From positions 992,001 to 1,056,000 of the forward strand of contig NZ_CP100445.1 of the NCBI RefSeq assembly GCF_024227435.1: DNA of 64,000 bases, read 5' to 3'. Source of the DNA: Natrinema caseinilyticum. Its GTDB lineage: Archaea; Halobacteriota; Halobacteria; Halobacteriales; Natrialbaceae. Shown one piece after another: positions 52,204-60,509 of this stretch; position 1 is the stretch's first letter; each line of letters starts with the position of its first letter. The position numbers and the translations under genes are program-made. The notes beneath the pieces are model-generated. The model searched no databases, was not told the origin of the DNA, and worked only from the letters and a program-made list of their open reading frames with translations.

Positions 52204-53094
52204 TCAGTCCGCGGCCGAGGGCGCGGAGGCCCGGTCGATCGCCGCTTCGAGCGCGCGCTCGGTGTATACTCCGAGGAGCTGAGCGCGGAACTCGCCCGAC
52301 GCCTGCAGGTCCTCCATCATGAGCGCCGTATCGAGGTCGTCGGTCGCGCGACTGGCGGCCGTCGCGATCGTCTCTTCGTCGAGCGACTCACCGATCAGCG
52401 CCTCTTCGACGGGTTCGAGTCGCACTCCGTGATCCATCGCGCCGTTCGCGCCGATTCCGGCCGACGCGACGGTTCCGTCCTCGATCGTCAGCAGGGCCGC
52501 GACGCCAACCATCGCGTACCCCGAAGACGGACTCGGTCGCTTCGCGTAGGTTCCGACGGCGTCGGCTGCCGAAGGCACCTCGATCCGGGTGAGGATTTCG
52601 GCGGGGCCGAGGTCCGTCGCGTACATCCCGTAGTAGAACTCGTCCGCCGGAATCGTGCGCTCGCCATCGGGGCCCTGCACCACCAGTCTCACATCGGAGG
52701 CCAGCGCGGCGCCGGGGAGGTCGGAGGCGGGGTCCGCGTGTGCGAGGTTACCGCCGATCGTGCCCCGGTTGCGGACCTGCCGATCGCCCACCCGTTCGAC
52801 CGCCGCGGTCAGCGCCGGCGCGTGTTCGTGAGCGTCCGCGGATCCCAGTACGTCGCTGTAGCGGTTCATCGCGCCGATCGTGAGCGTGTCGCCGTCGACG
52901 GCGACGCCGTGGAGGGCGTCGACCTCGCCGATGTCGATCAGAACGTCCGGACTCGAGAGGCCGGTCTTCATCGCCGGAAGCAGGCTGTGACCGCCGGCCA
53001 GTAACTCCGTCTCCTCCATCGCGTTTTCCTCGAGCAGGTCGATCGCTTCGTCCACCGTCGCCGCCTGATAGTAGTCGAATTCGTCGGGATACAT
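52204..53094 (-). CDS. Molybdenum hydroxylase FAD subunit (CoxM type)
   Basis: The 296-residue FAD-binding subunit passes electrons out of the hydroxylase. The FAD motifs are LLAGGHSLLPAMKTG and TIGGNLAHADPASDLPGAALA. The C-terminal CO_deh_flav_C part is IGANGAMDHGVRLEPVEEALIGESL. The ATG at 53094 shares its A with the TGA of the large-subunit gene, and the preceding GTG at 53097 was not chosen. Length matches the family. Confidence 0.94.
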   Translation of the reverse strand: MYPDEFDYYQAATVDEAIDLLEENAMEETELLAGGHSLLPAMKTGLSSPDVLIDIGEVDALHGVAVDGDTLTIGAMNRYSDVLGSADAHEHAPALTAAVERVGDRQVRNRGTIGGNLAHADPASDLPGAALASDVRLVVQGPDGERTIPADEFYYGMYATDLGPAEILTRIEVPSAADAVGTYAKRPSPSSGYAMVGVAALLTIEDGTVASAGIGANGAMDHGVRLEPVEEALIGESLDEETIATAASRATDDLDTALMMEDLQASGEFRAQLLGVYTERALEAAIDRASAPSAAD

Positions 53095-55607
53095 CACGAA
53101 TCACCTCCGTTGCCGTCCGTCGCGGTGTCGGGATCGTCGATGACACCGTCAGCAGCGGTGTGTGAATCGGCCGTCCCGCCGTCCGCGACGGCGTCCGGCG
53201 TCTCGGCATCGGCTTCGGTCCGGCCGTCGACGGCGTTCCAGACCCGCTCGGCCGTCAGGGGCATCTCGACGTGATCGACGCCGAACGGCTCGAGCGCGTC
53301 CGCGACCGCGTTCACGACCGCCTGGGGGGCCGCGATCGTCCCGGCCTCGCCGACGCCTTTGACGCCCAGCGGGTTGTGCGGACTCTCCGTAACGGTGGAG
53401 GCCGTTTCTATCTCCGGGATGTGCATCGCCTTCGGGACGGCGTAATCCTGCATCGATCCCGTCAGGAGCTGCGCGTTCGAGTCGTACTCCGCGCCCTCGT
53501 AGAGCGCCTGACCGACGCCCTGGGCGACGCCGCCGTGGACCTGCCCCTCGACGATCTTGGGGTTGATCTGGTTGCCGACGTCGTCGACGGCGACGTAGCG
53601 CTCGAACGCGATCTCGCCCGACTCCGGATCGACCTCCACGACCGCGACGTGCGTTCCGAACGGGAACACGAAGTTGTCCGGATCGTAGAACGACGTGGCC
53701 TCGAGACCGGGTTCCATGTCGTCGGGGATGTCGTGAGCGAGATAGGACTGTTGGGCGATTGCCTTGATGCCGATCGACCGGTCGGGGGCTCCCGCGACCC
53801 GGAACTCACCGCCTTCGAACTCGAGATCCGCGGGATCGGCCTCGAGCTGGTGGGCCGCGATCTCGCGGGCCTTGTCGACGAGTTTCTGCGAGCTCTTGAC
53901 CAGCGAACTCCCGCCGACCGCCGCCGATCGGGAGCCGTACGTCCCCATTCCGTGCGGGATTTCGTCCGTATCGCCCTCGACGACCTCGACGTCATCGTAG
54001 GGGACACCGAGCTCGTTCGCGACGATCTGTGCGTACGTCGTCGCGTGCCCCTGGCCGTGACCCGACGTTCCGCAGTAGGCCGTGACCGTCCCGGAGGGAT
54101 GGAACCGAACGAGACTCGACTCCCAGAGCCCGGCCTGTGCGCCGAGCTGGCCGGCGAGTTCCGACGGCGCTAACCCGCAGGCCTCGATGTAACAGGAGAA
54201 GCCGATCCCGAGGTAGCGGCCGTCCGCACGGGCCTCCACCTGACGCTCGCGAAACGACTCGTAGTCGACCATCTCAAGAGCCTCGTCCAGCGTCTTCTCG
54301 TAATCGCCGCTGTCGTAGACCACGGCGACCTGCGTCTCGTAGGGAAACGCGTCCTCGGGGACGAAGTTCCGCCGCCGGAACTCGGCGGGGTCCATTCCCA
54401 TTTCCTCGGCACCGAGCTTCGCCAGCCGCTCGATCACGAACGACGCCTCCGGACGGCCGGCGCCTCGATAGGCGTCGACCGGCGGTACGTTCGTGAACGC
54501 GCCCGTAACCGAACAGTGGATCGCCGGAATGTCGTACTGTCCCGAGAGCAGCGTTCCGTAGAGGTACGTCGGCACCGCGGGCGCGAACGTCGAGAGGTAC
54601 GCACCCAGGTTCGCGGTCGTATCGACGCGAAGGCCGACGACGTCGCCGTCTTCGTTCATCGCGATGTCTGCCGTCGTCACGTGCCCGCGACCCTGCGCGT
54701 CCGTCTTGTACGTCTCTGTTCGAGTGGCGGTCCACTTGACCGGTCGCTCGAGATGTTTGGCGACCCACGCGACCAGCGCCTCGTCGGCGTAGTGGTGGAT
54801 CTTACTCCCGAACCCGCCGCCGACTTCCGGTGCCTTGATCCGCAGTTTGTGCTCCGGATGCCCGATTACCCCCGACATGAGCAGGCGATGCAGGTGGGGG
54901 TTCTGGGAGGTCATGAACACCTCCAACTCGTCCGTCCCGGGGCTGTAGTCGGCGACCGCGGCCCGCGGCTCCATCGCGTTCGGGATGAGCAGCTGATTCT
55001 CGAGGTCGATGCTCGCGGTGTGAGCGGCCGATTCGAAGGCCTCTTCGGTCCGCTCTGAGTCGCCGATCTCCCAGTCGAACGCGACGTTGCCCTCGGCGTC
55101 GTCGTGGAGTTCGGGCGCGTCGTCACCGAGAGCGGCGTCCGGGTCGGTCACGGCGTCGAGTCGCTCGTAGTCGATGTCGATGGCGTCGACCGCGTCGTGA
55201 GCGACGTACCGGTCCTCGGCGACGACGACCGCGATCGCGTCGCCCTGATAGCGGACGCGATCGTTCGCCAGTATCGGGTGATCGACCTGCCGAAGGCTGT
55301 CGAGCAGCCACCCGACAGGGAGCGAGTACGATCCTCCACCCGGCGTGTCATCGCGGTGGAGGTCGTCGTGGGTGTAGACGCCGACGACGCCGTTCATCGC
55401 CTCCGCATCGCTCGTATCGACGTCTCCGAGCTTCGCGTGACCGTGCTGGCTCCGGAGGATCGCCATGTGGACCATGCCCTGTAGTTGGATGTCGTCGGTG
55501 TACTCGGCGTCACCGGTGATCAGTGCCGGGTCCTCCCGGCGTTCGATAGCCGAGCCGAGGATATCGGCGGCGGCGACCTCGTCCGGATCGATCGATTCGA
55601 TACTCAT
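53094..55607 (-). CDS. Molybdenum hydroxylase large subunit of the operon (CoxL type, form II motif)
   Basis: The 837-residue subunit holds the molybdenum centre. It shows ALITGDAEYTDDI, GGGFGSKIHHYADEALVAW, VDAYRGAGRPEA (AYRGAGR at 379-385), GTYGSRSAAVGGSS, and the catalytic-Glu region GVKGVGEAGTIAAPQAVV. The C-terminal 45 residues are an acidic tail rich in Ala, Thr and Asp. Its start overlaps the FeS gene end by four bases. A 124-bp stretch is identical in nucleotides to the stand-alone paralogue at 46255. The AYRGAGR loop argues against a true CO dehydrogenase. Confidence 0.93.
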   Translation of the reverse strand: MSIESIDPDEVAAADILGSAIERREDPALITGDAEYTDDIQLQGMVHMAILRSQHGHAKLGDVDTSDAEAMNGVVGVYTHDDLHRDDTPGGGSYSLPVGWLLDSLRQVDHPILANDRVRYQGDAIAVVVAEDRYVAHDAVDAIDIDYERLDAVTDPDAALGDDAPELHDDAEGNVAFDWEIGDSERTEEAFESAAHTASIDLENQLLIPNAMEPRAAVADYSPGTDELEVFMTSQNPHLHRLLMSGVIGHPEHKLRIKAPEVGGGFGSKIHHYADEALVAWVAKHLERPVKWTATRTETYKTDAQGRGHVTTADIAMNEDGDVVGLRVDTTANLGAYLSTFAPAVPTYLYGTLLSGQYDIPAIHCSVTGAFTNVPPVDAYRGAGRPEASFVIERLAKLGAEEMGMDPAEFRRRNFVPEDAFPYETQVAVVYDSGDYEKTLDEALEMVDYESFRERQVEARADGRYLGIGFSCYIEACGLAPSELAGQLGAQAGLWESSLVRFHPSGTVTAYCGTSGHGQGHATTYAQIVANELGVPYDDVEVVEGDTDEIPHGMGTYGSRSAAVGGSSLVKSSQKLVDKAREIAAHQLEADPADLEFEGGEFRVAGAPDRSIGIKAIAQQSYLAHDIPDDMEPGLEATSFYDPDNFVFPFGTHVAVVEVDPESGEIAFERYVAVDDVGNQINPKIVEGQVHGGVAQGVGQALYEGAEYDSNAQLLTGSMQDYAVPKAMHIPEIETASTVTESPHNPLGVKGVGEAGTIAAPQAVVNAVADALEPFGVDHVEMPLTAERVWNAVDGRTEADAETPDAVADGGTADSHTAADGVIDDPDTATDGNGGDS
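53518..53641. repeat. 124-bp block identical (inverted) to 48209-48332
   Basis: This block is the mate of the block at 48209. The surrounding bases differ at frequent third positions, while this stretch has none, which is the signature expected of local gene conversion. Confidence 0.8.
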
Positions 55608-56188
55608 TCCGCGTCACCTCCGTCGTCGGGCCAGCGTACGTCGCCGGCGTCGGAGCCACAGCACGATCCCGACCGGTCCGCGGCGTCGGCCGGACAGCCG
55701 CCGTCGGCGACGGCCCCGGCGCGCATTTCGTCCGCCGCGTTCTCGACCGCATTGACGATGTTCTGGTAGCCGGTACACCGACACAGGTTTCCTTCTAACC
55801 CCTCGCGGATCTCCTCGCGACTGGGATCGGGGTTCTCCTCGAGGAAATCGGTCGCCGCCATCATCATCCCGGGCGTGCAGTAGCCACACTGGAGCCCGTG
55901 CTCCTCCTGAAATCCGGACTGGATGGGGTGGAACTCGCCGTCCTCGGCGAGTCCTTCGACCGTCTCGATCGTCGCGCCGTCGGCCTGTACCGCAAGGACC
56001 GTACAGGATTTGACCGCGTCGTCGTCGAGGTGGACCGTACAGGCGCCACAAAGGCTGCTCTCGCAGCCGACGTTCGTCCCGGTGTACCCGAGCTCGTCTC
56101 GGAGCGCGTGAACCAGGAGCGTCCGCGGCTCGACCGTGAGTTCGTGTTCCGTTCCGTTGACCGTCAGCGTGATGTCGTGTTCAGTCAT
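55604..56188 (-). CDS. Molybdenum hydroxylase 2Fe-2S subunit (CoxS type)
   Basis: The 194-residue subunit binds two [2Fe-2S] clusters. The plant-type ferredoxin cysteines are 42, 47, 50 and 62 (CESSLCGAC ... SC). The C-terminal cluster cysteines are 101, 104, 136 and 138 (CGYC ... CRC). Usual length is about 155-165. Here a tail of some 35 residues carries extra cysteines (CPADAADRSGSCCGS), which is unusual. It follows the CoxG gene by three bases and overlaps the large-subunit gene by four. Confidence 0.95.
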   Translation of the reverse strand: MTEHDITLTVNGTEHELTVEPRTLLVHALRDELGYTGTNVGCESSLCGACTVHLDDDAVKSCTVLAVQADGATIETVEGLAEDGEFHPIQSGFQEEHGLQCGYCTPGMMMAATDFLEENPDPSREEIREGLEGNLCRCTGYQNIVNAVENAADEMRAGAVADGGCPADAADRSGSCCGSDAGDVRWPDDGGDAE

Positions 56189-56191
56189 AGC

Positions 56192-56845
56192 TTATGAGTC
56201 GCTCGCATCGCTTCCCGACCGACCGAGTACCCTGTCGACCAATCCCCGATCGCCTTCGGCCGGGTCCGATGTCCCGCCCGTCGCGTCCCCTTCGGTAGCG
56301 AGCTGTCGCTCGCGGAGTTGCTCCTGAACCGACGAGAAGAACCGCTTGACCACGCGGTTCGCGACCGGGCTGACGACGCGTTGGCCCATCTGGGCGATTT
56401 TCCCGAACACGTCGGCTTCGGTCTCCCACTCGACGGCGACGCCGTCGTCGGTCTCGGAGAGGGTCATCCCCGACGACATCTCGAAGGAACTGTTACTCGA
56501 CGATCCCTCGCCGGAAGCGGACATCGACGGGTACTCTCGGTGATCGATCGTCACGACCGTCTCGAACGTCGGATTCACCGGTCCGACGCTGATCTGCATC
56601 AGCGCCGCGTAGTGGCCGCCCTCCTCGAATGCGCGGTCGGCGATCGCCTCCGGGTCCGCAGTCGGTTCGACCTCCCGATCGGCCGCTTCGTCGCGCAACT
56701 CGTCGAAGTCGACGTCGGTATCGTCGACGCGTACCAGAAACTCACACCCCGGCAACGACTGCTCGACCAACACTGGATCGGATAACGCGAGCCACACCTC
56801 GTCGACTGTAGACTCCTCGAGTTCGAACGTCCCACTGAATTCCAT
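56192..56845 (-). CDS. CoxG-like SRPBCC protein
   Basis: The 217-residue protein has the START/SRPBCC-fold CoxG domain (MEFSGTFELEESTVDEVWLALSDPVLVEQSLPGCE ... YAALMQISVGPVNPTFETVVTI ... SSGMTLSETDDGVAVEWETEADVFGKIAQMGQRVV). An acidic C-terminal tail follows. CoxG proteins help dock CO-dehydrogenase-type enzymes to the membrane quinone pool. The ATG at 56845 follows ggtgac at Shine-Dalgarno distance. An ATG at 56863 is also possible. It is the first gene of the operon. Confidence 0.9.
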   Translation of the reverse strand: MEFSGTFELEESTVDEVWLALSDPVLVEQSLPGCEFLVRVDDTDVDFDELRDEAADREVEPTADPEAIADRAFEEGGHYAALMQISVGPVNPTFETVVTIDHREYPSMSASGEGSSSNSSFEMSSGMTLSETDDGVAVEWETEADVFGKIAQMGQRVVSPVANRVVKRFFSSVQEQLRERQLATEGDATGGTSDPAEGDRGLVDRVLGRSGSDASDS

Positions 56846-56889
56846 ATTGTCACCGACTGGCATACGCCAGTCTTTAACACAGTACGGCA

Positions 56890-56915
56890 ATGCACATAAG
56901 TATAATACTTTGCAT
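56890..56915 (-). promoter_or_regulatory. Palindromic promoter/operator of the hydroxylase operon
   Basis: aagtataatactt at 56898-56910 is palindromic around its centre base and includes TATA-like tataata. Outer atgca (56890-56894) and tgcat (56911-56915) form a second pair. The site is 45-70 bp before the CoxG ATG on the minus strand. It is a good candidate for the promoter and a symmetric regulator site. Confidence 0.55.
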
Positions 56916-57108
56916 ATCGGCGGTACAAGGGCCATTTTGAAACTATAATTGGTTATTCAGTGACGGAAGTGTAACCGATTCGAAAACTACAACTAATCCA
57001 AGTAGCGATCGCATGCGTCGGCGTAACAGAATCGTTACCGACAGCGTCGAGTGAGCGACGAATACCCGTTGCCAAAGTTATTCTTTTGCTTACAGATTCG
57101 CCGTGCAC

Positions 57109-57309
57109 ATGACTAGCACTGCTGGACGAAGTGAACATTTCACCTATATGACGGCCGTCGATCCGGACGTTCACCCCTCGATTCCGCTCGACGACCTCGC
57201 TGAGTATTGCAGGAAACCCCACCGGCCGATAACGAAGAACCTGACCTATATTCCAGTTAATCGGAGCGGATGGAACCGCTATCTGGGCGGCAAGATCGAG
57301 ACCGAGTAG
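57109..57309 (+). CDS. Small hypothetical protein, possibly a gene remnant
   Basis: A 66-residue frame (MTSTAGRSEHFTYMTAVDPDVHPSIPLDDLAEYCRKPHRP ... NRYLGGKIETE) follows an AT-rich promoter-like patch (agttattcttttgc). It has no motif I recognise. The sequence right after its stop also reads like protein in another frame (see the next entry), so this may be the intact first part of a decayed gene rather than a functional small protein. Confidence 0.4.
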   Translation: MTSTAGRSEHFTYMTAVDPDVHPSIPLDDLAEYCRKPHRPITKNLTYIPVNRSGWNRYLGGKIETE

Positions 57310-57744
57310 GAAAACGCCAGCACCGCAGCAGAACCGCAGACTCGTCGTACGAGAAATCTGCGTCGAGTTCGATATCGACACCGGCGAACTCCTCGAGAAG
57401 GCAGCGGAGATCCAGCACCAAAAACAGCAGGACCCACAGCAGTTACAGCACGGCCAGGGTCAACGGGAAGAACCGCTCCGAGGGAAGTTCAACGTGGGTG
57501 CCTTCTGTGACTCGAATGCTCTTGCTCACGTTTTCAGTGTATACGGCCCCGTACCAATGTATACGGCCCCGTACACACGTGTCTATCACGAGCTCGAACG
57601 TGATCTGCGAGGACCACCCTCGACGTCCCGATGCGGGCGGACTGGTCTCGCGTACGGACGGCGTCCGGGCTTTATCTCCTCTGAAGGTGTAGGGCGGGGC
57701 GTCGTCGGCGGCCATCCACCGCCGCGACGGACGGTGATCTTACT
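57310..57744 (+). other. Decayed region with 20-bp tandem repeat before the CBS gene
   Basis: From about 57311 a start-less frame reads KTPAPQQNRRLVVREICVEF, then DIDTGELLEKAAEIQHQKQ and FNVGAFCDSNALAHVFSVYGP. This could be the decayed continuation of the small gene before it, shifted in frame. gtatacggccccgtac occurs at 57539-57554 and 57559-57574 (20-bp period). It reads as a duplicated site or slippage. No intact gene was found, and a promoter for the CBS gene must lie near the right end. Confidence 0.4.
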
Positions 57745-58179
57745 ATGCCCGAAATCAAATCGATCGTCCGCGAATCAGTCGTGAGCGCGGCTCCGGACAC
57801 CTCCCTGACCGACCTCGCGCAGTTGATGGACGAAGAGAACGTCGGCTGCGTCGTCGTCGCCGAGGACGACCGCCCGCAGGGAGTCGTCACGGACCGAGAC
57901 ATCGCACTCGAGGCGACAGCGCACGGGGCCGATCCCTCGTCGGCGACCGCGGCGGACGTGATGAGCGAGGACGTCGTCACGGTCGACGCCGAAAGCGGTA
58001 TCTTCGACGTGCTCCGCGCGATGACGGACGCGGAGGTGCGACGGATCCCGGCAACCGATTCCGATGGCGAACTCGCCGGAATCGTCACGTTCGACGACTT
58101 CGTCGTCCTGCTCGGCCGCGAACTCAAACTGCTCGGTGAGGTCGTCGAAGCCGAAATCCCGCCCTACGAGCACACCTGA
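57745..58179 (+). CDS. Two-CBS-domain protein
   Basis: The 144-residue protein is a pair of CBS motifs: TSLTDLAQLMDEENVGCVVVAEDDRPQGVVTDRDIALEA (first) and SGIFDVLRAMTDAEVRRIPATDSDGELAGIVTFDDFVVLLG (second). Such pairs bind adenine nucleotides and often control partner enzymes or transporters. No attached catalytic domain is present. The C-terminus ends PPYEHT at a stop that lies in the first unit of a 27-nt tandem repeat. Confidence 0.93.
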   Translation: MPEIKSIVRESVVSAAPDTSLTDLAQLMDEENVGCVVVAEDDRPQGVVTDRDIALEATAHGADPSSATAADVMSEDVVTVDAESGIFDVLRAMTDAEVRRIPATDSDGELAGIVTFDDFVVLLGRELKLLGEVVEAEIPPYEHT

Positions 58180-58230
58180 AGCCAAACCGTCTACAAGCGC
58201 ACCTGAAGCCAAACCGTCTACGAGCACACC
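58164..58230 (+). repeat. 27-nt tandem repeat (2.5 copies) at the CBS gene stop
   Basis: The unit ctacgagcacacctgaagcc plus aaaccgt occurs at 58164-58190, again with two changes at 58191-58217, and then partly to 58230. The first unit includes the stop codon of the CBS gene. In an alternative frame it would code for a Pro/Ser/Thr-rich repeat (STPEAKPSTSAPEAKPST), but no start serves that frame. Confidence 0.7.
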
Positions 58231-58273
58231 GAAACCCGAACCGCCGACCCCGACGGTGCCGGCGTCTCGGTCG

Positions 58274-58663
58274 TCAGAAAGTGAACACGTGGTCCGCGTC
58301 GTCGACTTCCTCCAGGAAGGTCGCCGCGCCCGCGAACTTCGTGGTGACCGTATCGTCCATCGCGTCCTCGTCCCACTCGAGCATGTCGAGCGTGGTGGTA
58401 CACGCGACCGTCGTCACCCGTTCGCCGCCGTCGGCGACGAACTGGTCGAGCAAGTCGTAGGGGTTCGGCATGCCCTCCTCGAGGAGGGGTTCGATCCGCG
58501 AAAGGTCCTTCTCGCCCTCCGTCAGGTGGGTCAACCCGTCGAACGTGAAGTAGACGAGCACCTCCATCTCGGAGGCCACCCCCGTGAGCCCGAGGTTCAC
58601 CGCCATCGCGAGGCTCTTCGGATCGTCGCTCGAGACGATGATACCGATCTTGTCCATCGTCAT
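58274..58663 (-). CDS. DsrE/DsrF-like family protein
   Basis: The 129-residue protein has the DsrE-like Rossmann-type fold: MDKIGIIVSSDDPKSLAMAVNLGLTGVASEMEVLVYFTFDGL and VTTVACTTTLDMLEWDEDAM. One Cys in the VACTTT strand sits where DsrE-type persulfide Cys is often found. The gene starts immediately after the TusA stop, with ggagg upstream. Together they probably form a sulfur-relay pair that moves persulfide sulfur. MTMDK and MDK starts are both possible. Confidence 0.88.
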   Translation of the reverse strand: MTMDKIGIIVSSDDPKSLAMAVNLGLTGVASEMEVLVYFTFDGLTHLTEGEKDLSRIEPLLEEGMPNPYDLLDQFVADGGERVTTVACTTTLDMLEWDEDAMDDTVTTKFAGAATFLEEVDDADHVFTF

Positions 58664-58921
58664 TTACTCCACCCTCCGGACGTAGTGTTCGTATACGGTT
58701 TCGCCGTCGCGGTCCGCCTCGTGCTGGTCGAGCAGTTCGACGTCCGCGGTCGCGTCGGCCCAGCCGCGGATGTCGCTTACGCTCCCGGGATCGGTCGCGA
58801 GCACCTCGAGCACCGCGTTCGGCTCGAGGCCGTCGACGGCGCTTTTCGTCTTGACGACCGGCATCGGACAGCTTTCGCCCCGTACGTCGAGCGTGTCGGC
58901 AGTTTCGTAGTCTGTTTGCAT
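58664..58921 (-). CDS. TusA family sulfurtransferase
   Basis: The 85-residue protein has the TusA signature (LDVRGESCPMPVVKTKSAVDGL), with the active Cys in CPMP that carries persulfide sulfur. ATDPGSVSDIRGWADATADVELLDQ is the second conserved block. Such proteins deliver sulfur for tRNA thiolation or other sulfur use. It directly precedes the DsrE-like gene, which has no spacer from it. Confidence 0.95.
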   Translation of the reverse strand: MQTDYETADTLDVRGESCPMPVVKTKSAVDGLEPNAVLEVLATDPGSVSDIRGWADATADVELLDQHEADRDGETVYEHYVRRVE

Positions 58922-59073
58922 GCGTCATCGACCTCCGTCGCGGTCGAACGGTGAACGTAGGACGCGCTCGAGTAAAAAGTGTGTGGGGGACTCACACGGC
59001 GCTGTTCGCCGCCGTCGTAAACGGGTGGGCGTTCGCCTCGCTACCGCTGTAACGGCTCGCGGACAGAACCCGC

Positions 59074-60315
59074 TCACCCGGCGCCCGTTCCCGTCGCGAT
59101 CGCCCAGAACGCGACGACGGTCACGAGAACCGTCAGCAGAATCGCGACCGTGTAACCGCCCGTATATGCGACGCTCGCGGTTCCGAGCGGCGGCATGGCG
59201 AGCGCACCGACTCCGCCGGCGACGTTGAATACTCCGATGACCGCGGTGTCCTTCTCGGGATCGTACACCTGCATGAGGACCGGGACGTACAGCGTCGCAC
59301 AGCCGCCGAGACCCAACCCGACCAGGACGACACCGACGGCGAGCATCGAAATCGGCGGCGGGAAAAAGAGGACGATGCCAGCAGCCGAACAGCCGAGCGA
59401 CGCGAGAAACGCCCGTCTCGAGCCGATTCGGTCGGCGAGATAGCCGCCGCCGATCCGGGAGACGATGCTGACCCCGCCGATGAGTCCGAACACGGTCGAC
59501 GCCGCCGCCTCCGTCAGTCCTCGCGCCGCGAAGAGATCGACCGCGTACGCGGCGAGCAACTGGTACCAGGCGAACGCGAGCCCGATCCCGACGAACAACA
59601 GCCGAAACGACCGGGTCCCGGCCAACCGGCGGACCCAGCCGAGCAACTCCCCGATCGACGTCGCGGACTGACTCGCCCATCGGGGGCGGCGACACGTGAC
59701 GCCGGCCGAGAGAAAGGCGATCGCAGTCGCCGACAGGACGAGCAGGAATCCTCGCCGCACGCCGAACGACGCGAGGACGTACTGCCACACGGGCGGGAGG
59801 ACGAACAGGCCGAGCCCGTTGCCGACGAAGATGAGCCCCGTGGCGGCACCGCGTCGGGCGTCGAACCAGCGCGGGACGATGGACGCGAGGAGGACGAACA
59901 CGCTGCCGAGCGCGAGTCCGAGCACCGCGAAGACGACGGCCAGGCCGAGGTACGACCCCGTCACGTACAGCGCGGGCCCCAGGAAACCGGTCGCGACCGC
60001 ACACGCGAGGAGAACGCCGCGAGCCGGTAACCGCGCGGCGACGACGCCGATCGCACCGGAGCCGATGAAGAAGGTAAACAGCATGATCGAGAAGACGCTC
60101 GAGAGTGCCACCGGCGAGAGGCCGAAGGCTTCGCTCAGCGGCCCCCGTAAGATGCCGTACGACAGCGGCGTTCCGAACGTGAACACCATCGCGACAGCGC
60201 CGACCATCGCCACCACCCAACTGCGACGACTGTCCGGCGTCTCCTCGAACCTCCTCGTCACGTATCGCTGTCCCTCGTCCGCAGGCGAAAGAGTTCTGGT
60301 TCGAGAATTATTCAC
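59074..60315 (-). CDS. MFS transporter (oxalate/formate antiporter-like)
   Basis: The 413-residue protein has about 12 membrane helices (for instance VVAMVGAVAMVFTFGTPLSYGILRGPL, AVVFAVLGLALGSVFVLLASIVPRWF). It shows the MFS loop motif between helices 2-3 in altered form and FDARRGAATGLIFVGNGLG, typical of the MCT/OFA type that carries monocarboxylates. The start is GTG at 60315. An internal Met is less likely since it would cut the first helix. Substrate is not predictable. Confidence 0.87.
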   Translation of the reverse strand: MNNSRTRTLSPADEGQRYVTRRFEETPDSRRSWVVAMVGAVAMVFTFGTPLSYGILRGPLSEAFGLSPVALSSVFSIMLFTFFIGSGAIGVVAARLPARGVLLACAVATGFLGPALYVTGSYLGLAVVFAVLGLALGSVFVLLASIVPRWFDARRGAATGLIFVGNGLGLFVLPPVWQYVLASFGVRRGFLLVLSATAIAFLSAGVTCRRPRWASQSATSIGELLGWVRRLAGTRSFRLLFVGIGLAFAWYQLLAAYAVDLFAARGLTEAAASTVFGLIGGVSIVSRIGGGYLADRIGSRRAFLASLGCSAAGIVLFFPPPISMLAVGVVLVGLGLGGCATLYVPVLMQVYDPEKDTAVIGVFNVAGGVGALAMPPLGTASVAYTGGYTVAILLTVLVTVVAFWAIATGTGAG

Positions 60316-60509
60316 GTGGCCACGAACTATTTCTCAGATCCATCGACGAGCGGATTTCTCCTGGCCGTATCCACACTGGGGCGCTCGTCCGAAACGTTCG
60401 CCGCCCCGGACGCCGCCGTCGCCGGCCGACAGGCCGGACCGGTGGGCGTGTCGTTCGTCGGGCGACGGTAGCGCCGCTCGCCGTTTGTGACACGAGCGCC
60501 ACCGGCGAC

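Noticed and set aside
46255-56845. Annotation as aerobic CO dehydrogenase
   Set aside because: Both large subunits have AYRGAGR rather than the AYxCSFR loop of form I enzymes, so only the family can be claimed.
56953-57381. Minus-strand frame of 142 codons before the hydroxylase operon
   Set aside because: It has no motif and mixed composition and runs through the promoter region. The plus-strand small frame is at least as coding-like.
57539-57574. Possible CRISPR array
   Set aside because: There are only two copies with a 4-nt spacer and no cas genes. It is a short tandem repeat. The 27-nt repeat at 58164 fails for the same reason.
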